Shown here: in pieces, positions 1-5,037 of the stretch | Position numbering within the stretch: the stretch's first letter is position 1 | Layout of the letters: each line of letters opens with the position of its first letter | Origin: Lachnospiraceae bacterium | GTDB taxonomy: Bacteria; Bacillota; Clostridia; Lachnospirales; Lachnospiraceae | NCBI GenBank assembly: GCA_014804495.1 | Contig: JAAUZS010000141.1 | Location: forward strand, 1-5,037 | DNA: 5,037 nt | Direction of reading: 5' to 3' | Program-made: the position numbers and the translations under genes | The notes under the pieces: generated by a model | Databases searched by the model: none | The model's input: the letters and a program-made list of their open reading frames with translations, nothing else | Told to the model about the DNA's origin: nothing

Positions 1-738
1 ATGCCATTCAAGTTTATATCTCTTTCCGTAAGTATCAACATATCGACGTGCCGAAGAATCTTCGGAGGTATAAACGCTTGTGGTTGCCAGTTTATTTTCA
101 TCAAACGCATGCCCCGAAATAAATACTTCCTTGCCCGGAATCTGCAGCTCGCTTAGCTGATTAGCTCCTACAAAAGCTTCATCATCAATACTGTTTACCG
201 AAGCCGGCAGCCAGATTCTGTTCAGATTATCACAGTTTTTAAAAGCTCTCTTCGGTATTTCCACAAGTCCTGCGGTATTAGTTAAATCAACTAGTGTAAT
301 ATTATCGCAGTCCTCAAATGCTCCGTCTTTAATTATACTTACTCTACCCAGATTTTCATCTGTTGAAAGACTTACCTGAGCCTCTCCTACTCCGCCTGCT
401 AAGCCTCTTGCCCACAGACATTCTTCAATAGCATAGCTTCCATCCGGATTCACAGAATAAACAATACCGTTATTTGTCTTATAATAATCATTATCACTTA
501 CAGCCTTCAAAGAATAACAGCCGCGGAACGGTGCAGTACCGATATCGGCACAATCCGGTCCAAGAATAACTGTTGTCAACTGCTCGCAGCTGTCAAAGGC
601 ATAATCCGGCAGATATTTTACACTGTTGAGGGTTACGCTAATAATTCTGTCATTTCCTCTTTGGCGTTTTTCTTTGTCCTCACCGGCTTTATCATCATAG
701 GTTCCGCTGAATAAACCGGGAACACTGTTGATATTATC
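1..738 (-). repeat. LRR block 3 (residues ~1146-1391)
   Basis: Repeat cores occur at residues 1150 (SVPGLF, degenerate), 1188 (LPDYAF), 1211 (IGTAPF), 1281 (IKDGAF), 1306 (IPKRAF), 1329 (IDDEAF) and 1352 (ISGHAF). The last four are 23-25 residues apart. Two insertions interrupt the start: a highly charged loop at about 1160-1175 (D-D-K-A-G-E-D-K-E-K-R-Q-R) and a segment at about 1226-1270. The latter contains N-N-G-I-V-Y-S-V-N-P-D-G, the 'dGvLY' hairpin often seen inside BspA arrays. The final residues (V-Y-T-S-E-D-S-S-A-R-R-Y) look like a GS-A-x-x-Y type cap, so this block probably ends close to the window edge. Confidence 0.87.
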
Positions 739-3700
739 CTCATCTTTCAGGGATTCGATTGTATACATCTTGACAGTATCAGCATCCCAGCTGCCATACA
801 CGCCTGTTAAGTACTGCTTAGCGTTCTCAAGATTATCAGCAACCTTAACATCCATTTCATTGCCATTTCTGTCCAGATTATTATAATATCCATACACATC
901 AATGGAATCCACACCGGCAGGTACGACAATTTCTTTAGTAGCATTAATCAAAGCATCTGCTTCTGATGTTGTTGTCTGCCAAGGCTTCCTAGCACTCATT
1001 TCCGAATATTTTACAACATCATATCCATTGCCCGGATGTGAATAATAAGGCATCGGATCTCCCTCAGCCGCATAAGCAACGATGGGCTCAAACAGCCAGT
1101 CAGTCAATGTATTCAACGCATTGCCCTGATCCGTGTCAGGATCTGTATCAGTGTCAGGATCACCTCCATCACCAGGCTGTGTAGTAGTCGAAGATGAACT
1201 GCTTGTTGTCCCGCTGTTGCCGCCGCTTCCTGAATTTGAAACCAGTTTTTCCCAATAATTCTCACTATTCTTATCATAACAGAAATCAGCGTTTACCCAC
1301 GGACCATAATTATCTGAATTATAAACATCTTCTTTATTTGTTGCCGAAGCCCACGCATTTGCAAATGCGATTCTGTCACCATCATAATATGAATCGCTGT
1401 AATCCGCATATGAGCGTTGCTCCATCATATCCTCATATGATTTATATATCTTATTTCCATTTGAATCATAGAATTCATTTTCATGTGCCTCATTAAGCAC
1501 CTTGCTTACCTGATTATACTTCGGATAATCCAATAACGTAACAAGCTCGGTATTAGGATTATACATTACTGTCAGATAGGTAGGCGTAAGGCTCTTATAA
1601 CATACACGAATTCCTTCCGGCTGCTTAATTATATTATCAGGATCCGTTGCCCATTCAAACGGTGCATATCCTTTTACTATATCACCATGGAATGTAAGTC
1701 TGGTGCTTCCCGTCTTAAAGGCATCCGTACCTATCTTGAATCCCTGATGATCACCATTCATCGGCGAATTGAAAGTAACATCTACAAGATTATTACAATC
1801 TGCAAAAGCTTCATTTCCAATAGATGTAACAGAATTACCAATAGATACCTTAGCCAGTCTTGGCCAACCCTTAAATACACCGTCACTAATCGTGGAAATA
1901 GAATCATCTTCAATAATCAGGGTTTCTACATTATTGTTAAGTTTTTCATCCGTAAAGCAATCAGATGCAATACTGGTAACTTTTGTATCTCCAACCATGG
2001 CAGGTATCACCAAAGGGACATCCCCTGATTGTGAACTTCCGGGTTTAAGCGTACAGGATGTCAGGATACCTGTCTGTCCGTCTTCATTCTTCCGAATACA
2101 AAGTAAATAATCTCCTCGGCAGACTTCATAGTATTCCCTGCCAGTTGAATCAACATATAAATATGGCACAGAATAGCCATTTTCAGCAGTTTTTGCCACC
2201 CATGTACTTCTACGTGGATACGCTGACACATCTCCGTATATGTCCGGAGTACCAGTATGCTCCTTCGGTCCTCTTACATACAACTTAGTGCCTCTTACAT
2301 CCCTAAAAAGTATCTCAGAAGTATAAGACACAAATGAGCAGGCATTAGGATCACTGGCATAGTTTGCCGGAAACTCTACATATTCTAAGTAAGTACAGCC
2401 ATGGAACATATTCTCCGGCAGCGTAGCAGCTTTTGCCGAAGATCTTCCGTAGTTCTTAGGAAATACTACAGTTTTCAAGCTGGAACGTCCAGCAAACATA
2501 TAATCGCCTATACTGTTCGGTGCATCCATAAATCCGTTTCTGACTACCTGAGGGAAAGTAAACTTCTCAAGGACTCCGGAATCTGCGGCAAATGCTCCCT
2601 TACCAATACTTAGAATCCCTGCATCAGTCATATCAACTTCTTTTAACGATGTACAGCCATAAAAAGCATAATCATCAATAGTACATCTGCTGAGCTTATT
2701 AAAATCAACACTTGTCATCTGGGTACAGGATGCAAATGCACCATAACTTATTGTTCTAACAGAACTCGGAAGTTCAATGGTTGTAATTGCAGTACCATAA
2801 AAGCATTCCTTCCCAATTTCTTCTGTTCCTTCAGCCAATGTTACTTTGGATAAATGATCACAATTCTTGAATGCCCTGTTTCCAATCTGTGTTGCATTTC
2901 CAAGATCAATGCTTTCAATCAGACCTGCACCATCAAAAGCTTCATCTCCTATATAGTGCATCATATCAGGAACTTTCATATTTTTTACATTTGTAACTCC
3001 GGCGAAAGCCCTTTCCCCAATGGCTCCCATCTGATATTGGCTTTTTGATTCCGCCAGATAAAAATTATCGTCAACATCATATCCTGCATCCGGAATGGAA
3101 TCTTTAGTTCCCTGCGCGACGTAAATATCACCGCCATTTTGTCCCGGTCTTCCATCATATACAGGAATCAAACTGAATCCTTTTCCAGGAAAGCTTTTAA
3201 TATTTTCACAATAAAATTGTCGCTGCAGTTCATCTGTATTAATATAATCTCTAACCGGAATAATCTCAAAAGTACTGTTGCTTGCATTAGCCGGAGGCTG
3301 TTCGGTTTTATTAGTGCTGTCGTCCGGAAGACTATCCCATTTATAATATGCATCAAATCTTGCACATGCCGCATCAAAATCTGCCTTGCAGTAATCGCTC
3401 TTAGTAAGAAATTCCCATTCTTTTTCAGACATACCGGTAGGTCTTGTAGTTCCAAATGTAGTATCTAAATAATCATCATATGTAAATGTTATAGTCTTAG
3501 TCGGATCTATATTAAATTTATTAACAACACTTGCATGTGTAACTGCATTGTCACCCGTCTCATGGTTATCATATGAAGCATCATATATGGCTTTAAATTC
3601 GTCCGCTGATACTGTGAAATATGACGTAATCGGACGCGAAGCCAAAGTAACTGTATCAGTAGCAAAATTTTCATTATACTTGCATACTATTCCTCGCTTC

Positions 3701-4173
3701 GTTCTGCCTTCTGTTCCTACATAATATAAAAATTCCCAGATTAAAGACTGTTCACCGCTAATGTCCCTGATCGTGTATGAAGCATATACAGCCGGCTTAG
3801 TGCCTGCAGTAGCATTACCCTGATCGGTAGAATCGTTTGTTTTTAAATTCGCAAGCATATCATCTATTGTTGCATTCCGATACAAGTTCAATTGAAAATT
3901 TGTTCCGGTTGCCACCTCTATGTCTGCTCCATTTTTTTCCGCATCATATCCGAAATTTTCCGTATCATGCACATCACCAATATTCTCTGTATCTCCGCCC
4001 GTGACACCGCCCGTTATTCCCGGATCAGGCTCCTCTGCCAAGTTCTCCGGTACAGGAATAGCCGCAACTCCGATTGCGGTTATCATCAAAACAGCTGCAA
4101 GGGTTCGCCTTACGCTTCTTTTTAACCTTCTTCCTGTCTTTTTTGCTTTTTTCACAGATGATTTCTTTGACAT
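1..4173 (-). CDS. Very large secreted BspA-like leucine-rich-repeat surface protein (3' end outside window)
   Basis: The frame is open for 1391 codons from ATG at 4173-4171 to base 1, with no stop, so the C-terminus is missing. The start is supported by AAGGAG eight bases upstream and by a signal peptide directly after it. Layout seen: signal peptide at residues 1-38; a Gly/Thr/Asp-rich stretch at about 50-65; about 310 residues with no recognised domain; then three LRR blocks (about 383-600, 700-835 and 1146-1391). The repeats follow the BspA/LRR_5 pattern I-G-x-x-A-F, then a short turn, then L-x-x-V-x-[LF]-P, every 22-25 residues in the regular parts. A low-complexity linker lies at 979-1017. 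Proteins of this family are exported and usually act in adhesion or in binding host or bacterial partners; that role is inferred here, and no ligand can be named. The upstream same-strand neighbour is a class B sortase, so cell-wall attachment is plausible, but the C-terminal sorting signal that would show it is not visible. No frameshift or internal stop was found on reading every codon. Confidence 0.93.
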   Translation of the reverse strand, partial: MSKKSSVKKAKKTGRRLKRSVRRTLAAVLMITAIGVAAIPVPENLAEEPDPGITGGVTGGDTENIGDVHDTENFGYDAEKNGADIEVATGTNFQLNLYRNATIDDMLANLKTNDSTDQGNATAGTKPAVYASYTIRDISGEQSLIWEFLYYVGTEGRTKRGIVCKYNENFATDTVTLASRPITSYFTVSADEFKAIYDASYDNHETGDNAVTHASVVNKFNIDPTKTITFTYDDYLDTTFGTTRPTGMSEKEWEFLTKSDYCKADFDAACARFDAYYKWDSLPDDSTNKTEQPPANASNSTFEIIPVRDYINTDELQRQFYCENIKSFPGKGFSLIPVYDGRPGQNGGDIYVAQGTKDSIPDAGYDVDDNFYLAESKSQYQMGAIGERAFAGVTNVKNMKVPDMMHYIGDEAFDGAGLIESIDLGNATQIGNRAFKNCDHLSKVTLAEGTEEIGKECFYGTAITTIELPSSVRTISYGAFASCTQMTSVDFNKLSRCTIDDYAFYGCTSLKEVDMTDAGILSIGKGAFAADSGVLEKFTFPQVVRNGFMDAPNSIGDYMFAGRSSLKTVVFPKNYGRSSAKAATLPENMFHGCTYLEYVEFPANYASDPNACSFVSYTSEILFRDVRGTKLYVRGPKEHTGTPDIYGDVSAYPRRSTWVAKTAENGYSVPYLYVDSTGREYYEVCRGDYLLCIRKNEDGQTGILTSCTLKPGSSQSGDVPLVIPAMVGDTKVTSIASDCFTDEKLNNNVETLIIEDDSISTISDGVFKGWPRLAKVSIGNSVTSIGNEAFADCNNLVDVTFNSPMNGDHQGFKIGTDAFKTGSTRLTFHGDIVKGYAPFEWATDPDNIIKQPEGIRVCYKSLTPTYLTVMYNPNTELVTLLDYPKYNQVSKVLNEAHENEFYDSNGNKIYKSYEDMMEQRSYADYSDSYYDGDRIAFANAWASATNKEDVYNSDNYGPWVNADFCYDKNSENYWEKLVSNSGSGGNSGTTSSSSSTTTQPGDGGDPDTDTDPDTDQGNALNTLTDWLFEPIVAYAAEGDPMPYYSHPGNGYDVVKYSEMSARKPWQTTTSEADALINATKEIVVPAGVDSIDVYGYYNNLDRNGNEMDVKVADNLENAKQYLTGVYGSWDADTVKMYTIESLKDEDNINSVPGLFSGTYDDKAGEDKEKRQRGNDRIISVTLNSVKYLPDYAFDSCEQLTTVILGPDCADIGTAPFRGCYSLKAVSDNDYYKTNNGIVYSVNPDGSYAIEECLWARGLAGGVGEAQVSLSTDENLGRVSIIKDGAFEDCDNITLVDLTNTAGLVEIPKRAFKNCDNLNRIWLPASVNSIDDEAFVGANQLSELQIPGKEVFISGHAFDENKLATTSVYTSEDSSARRYVDTYGKRYKLEWH
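1123..1239 (-). repeat. Low-complexity Gly/Ser/Thr and Asp-Pro-Thr linker with an 18-bp tandem repeat
   Basis: Residues 979-1017 of the LRR protein run from a Ser/Gly/Asn stretch through five Ser and three Thr into D-P-D-T-D-T-D-P-D-T-D. The Asp-rich part is encoded by a short tandem duplication: GTGTCAGGATC on the plus strand occurs at 1133-1143 and again at 1151-1161, an 18-bp (six-codon) period. It is a flexible spacer between the region after LRR block 2 and the region leading into block 3. Such short in-frame repeats can vary in copy number between strains; that is inference here. Confidence 0.75.
1669..2076 (-). repeat. LRR block 2 (residues ~700-835)
   Basis: This is a shorter array that starts with a typical BspA entry strand (residues ~700-731, with V-P-L-V-I-P-A before the first repeat). 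Four cores follow at residues 735 (IASDCF), 762 (ISDGVF), 785 (IGNEAF) and 814 (IGTDAF). The strand motif L-A-K-V-S-I and the I-G-N-S-V-T-S-I-G pattern are textbook LRR_5. The array closes with L-T-F-H-G-D at about 826-831 and an F-E-W-A segment, similar to the C-terminal caps of such arrays. Confidence 0.87.
2374..3027 (-). repeat. LRR block 1 (BspA/LRR_5 repeats, residues ~383-600)
   Basis: Nine repeats can be seen from their I-G-x-x-A-F-like cores at residues 385 (IGERAF), 408 (IGDEAF), 430 (IGNRAF), 453 (IGKECF), 475 (ISYGAF), 499 (IDDYAF), 523 (IGKGAF), 555 (IGDYMF) and 585 (LPENMF). The first seven are 22-24 residues apart, and the last two are stretched to 30-32 by insertions. Most are followed by a turn and a beta strand such as L-S-K-V-T-L or L-K-E-V-D-M. 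The block ends in a strand-rich stretch (about 600-650, with K-L-Y-V-R-G-P) resembling the caps that close BspA arrays. The repeats are at protein level; no long identical DNA repeat was noticed. Confidence 0.9.
4060..4173 (-). other. Signal peptide with unusually basic n-region
   Basis: Residues 1-23 carry 12 Lys/Arg and no acidic residue. They are followed by a hydrophobic core at about 25-39 (L-A-A-V-L-M-I-T-A-I-G-V-A-A). V36-A37-A38 fits the -3/-1 rule for signal peptidase I, giving a likely cut after A38. The mature chain then starts with a Pro/Glu/Asp-rich stretch. This marks the LRR protein as exported by the Sec route. The exact cleavage site is a prediction; A46 is a poorer alternative because Asn sits at -3. 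Confidence 0.8.
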
Positions 4174-4181
4174 ATCACTCT

Positions 4182-4187
4182 CTCCTT
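4182..4187 (-). promoter_or_regulatory. Ribosome binding site of the LRR protein
   Basis: The minus strand reads AAGGAG here, followed by eight bases and the ATG at 4173-4171. This is a near-perfect Shine-Dalgarno sequence at a good distance. It fixes the start used for the LRR gene. Confidence 0.85.
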
Positions 4188-4203
4188 ATGCAAGTAATAC
4201 ATA

Positions 4204-4232
4204 TTTATCTGATTTCTCGATGATTATGACAA
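4204..4232 (-). promoter_or_regulatory. Candidate sigma-A promoter of the LRR protein gene
   Basis: On the minus strand TTGTCA (4227-4232; one mismatch to TTGACA) is followed after exactly 17 bases by GATAAA (4204-4209; two mismatches to TATAAT). A transcript would start near 4196-4198, leaving a short leader that contains the ribosome binding site. The region is AT-rich, so chance matches are possible, but the spacing and position are right. The -35 box lies within short inverted and direct repeats. Confidence 0.45.
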
Positions 4233-4359
4233 ATGATTATTAATATATATCGTCATTTCTCATCAGTTTATTTAGTCTTCAATAATATTAAATCTTCTCT
4301 ACCAGTATAATATGTAAAAATGCCAACCGGTTCACTTAAACCCATTTGCATACATATTT

Positions 4360-4387
4360 ATTTTACTATATTTACAAATTAATGCAA
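4360..4387 (-). promoter_or_regulatory. Weaker alternative promoter just after the sortase stop
   Basis: On the minus strand TTGCAT (4382-4387) and TAAAAT (4360-4365) are 16 bases apart, starting nine bases downstream of the sortase stop codon. If used, it would give the LRR gene a leader of about 180 bases. The match is modest and sits in very AT-rich DNA, so it ranks below the promoter nearer the gene. Confidence 0.22.
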
Positions 4388-4395
4388 GAGGAAAT

Positions 4396-5037
4396 TCATT
4401 CAATCTTTTTGGCAACTACAACAAAGCGTCCTGCTTCTTCCGAATTATCACATGTTGAAAGAGTAAGTAATTCATCACCGTAGCTTGCAGTTACGCCGGT
4501 ATCGTACAATGCTATTGCTTCCATCTCCTGTAAGTTGGAAATAAATTCCTTCTCGGAAACAGCGTCTATAAACTGGTAATATTTAAAAACAATCTCATCC
4601 TCATTATATATTCTGGAACGAAAGGCATACATAACCTGATATGTGCCTTTCTCATAAATCGTGTCAAACTGAAATGTCGGATGTTCCTCGTAAAAGCTCT
4701 TACTGCTGTATTTACTTAAGGTTCCGAACATTTTTCCTGACTTCATATTATGTCCGTATATGATAAGATTGGTATTTCTATGCACGATATCGCAGTCTTT
4801 ATCCAGAAAAATACTTCCGTTTCTGTCATTTTCCTGATTGTAATTATGGTCAAGATAGTATTCGTTATTAGTGGTCTGCATAACGGGATAATCGATGTTT
4901 GTGCCGTCAATTGTAATCCAGCCTATCAGTCTCTTGTTCTTATTATACAAGGTCGCATATTCTTCCAATACCTCAAGCTCTATGTCCTCATCACCGGGAT
5001 TGGTATAATGAATTGTGACATCCGGCGTTCCGGATGA
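4396..5037 (-). CDS. Class B sortase (N-terminus outside window)
   Basis: This is a cysteine transpeptidase that cuts a C-terminal sorting signal of an exported protein and joins the protein to the peptidoglycan cross-bridge or to another protein. It acts on the outer face of the membrane. The visible part is 213 residues ending at TGA (4396-4398). Family motifs in order: L-I-G-W-I-T-I-D-G-T-N-I-D-Y-P-V (about 37-52), N-E-Y-Y-L-D-H (58-64), G-S-I-F-L-D (74-79), Y-G-H-N-M with catalytic His96 (codon 4750-4752), T-L-S-T-C with catalytic Cys196 (4450-4452), and G-R-F-V-V-V-A-K with Arg204 (4426-4428). The Cys-to-Arg gap is eight residues. The frame stays open to the edge. A TTG at 4966-4968 could be read as a start, but the sortase-like helix continues upstream of it, so I treat the gene as 5' partial; the membrane anchor must lie beyond 5037. 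The next gene downstream on the same strand is the secreted LRR protein, a candidate substrate. The class is clear; substrate and motif preference are unknown. Confidence 0.93.
   Translation of the reverse strand, partial: SSGTPDVTIHYTNPGDEDIELEVLEEYATLYNKNKRLIGWITIDGTNIDYPVMQTTNNEYYLDHNYNQENDRNGSIFLDKDCDIVHRNTNLIIYGHNMKSGKMFGTLSKYSSKSFYEEHPTFQFDTIYEKGTYQVMYAFRSRIYNEDEIVFKYYQFIDAVSEKEFISNLQEMEAIALYDTGVTASYGDELLTLSTCDNSEEAGRFVVVAKKIE

Noticed and set aside
1..4173. Possibility that the LRR gene is a broken or frameshifted pseudogene, given alternating LRR and non-LRR regions
   Set aside because: Every codon from 4173 to 1 was read with no stop, and LRR cores in all three blocks share the same frame, so the gene is intact within the window.
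1194..4243. Several plus-strand open frames of 64-113 codons (for example 1687-2028, 3139-3468, 3920-4243) and a minus-strand one at 3168-3455
   Set aside because: All but one lie wholly within the continuous 1391-codon LRR frame; 3920-4243 overlaps its start and runs only slightly past it. Their translations are low-quality (His/Tyr/Ser/Cys-rich), several overlap one another, and none shows a recognisable domain. They are shadows of the real gene.
4325..4332. Perfect 8-bp palindrome AACCGGTT in the intergenic region
   Set aside because: A single short palindrome with no matching second site and no known regulator that I can tie to it; it may be chance.
4318..4347. Possible intrinsic terminator after the sortase: on the minus strand AAATG/CATTT outer stem, GGTT/AACC inner stem, then five T
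   Set aside because: The stems are only 5 and 4 bp, the outer one is AU-rich, and a six-base bulge (GGTTGG) separates them on the 3' side. It is too weak to call a terminator. Read-through from the sortase into the LRR gene remains possible.
4966..4968. TTG as the start codon of the sortase
   Set aside because: The frame is open upstream to the window edge. A sortase of this type needs an N-terminal membrane anchor, which a start here would lack, and no good Shine-Dalgarno precedes it at the right distance.
4750..5037. Plus-strand open frame of 95 codons with a hydrophobic stretch (V-I-F-L-I-V-I-M-V)
   Set aside because: It is antisense to the conserved sortase motifs around the catalytic His. 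The hydrophobic stretch is the complement of the Asn/Tyr/Asp-rich sortase segment, not an independent membrane protein.

Overview
The window looks like a piece of a Gram-positive Clostridia-type (Firmicutes) chromosome, most plausibly from a Lachnospiraceae-like gut anaerobe. This rests on the moderately AT-rich DNA, an AAGGAG ribosome binding site, a class B sortase, and a very long secreted protein with BspA-type leucine-rich repeats (LRR_5 family). The organism assignment is inference; no rRNA or other marker gene is present.

Both genes are read on the minus strand, so transcription runs from high to low coordinates. At the right edge (5037 down to 4396) is a class B sortase missing only its N-terminus. 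It has the full His-Cys-Arg catalytic set and ends with TGA. A 222-bp AT-rich intergenic region (4174-4395) follows. It holds a good ribosome binding site, a plausible sigma-A promoter overlapped by short repeats, and a weaker second promoter candidate.

From 4173 to the left edge a single uninterrupted reading frame of 1391 codons fills the rest of the window and runs off it without a stop. It encodes a signal peptide with a very basic n-region, about 310 residues with no recognised domain, and then three separate LRR blocks. The intervening regions are unique, and one contains a Ser/Thr/Gly-rich and Asp-Pro-Thr-rich linker. The C-terminus, where any sorting signal would lie, is outside the window.

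The simplest reading is a surface-display locus: a membrane-anchored sortase next to a giant secreted LRR protein that may be its substrate or may simply be co-located with it. No RNA genes, CRISPR arrays, insertion sequences or intact plus-strand genes are supported.
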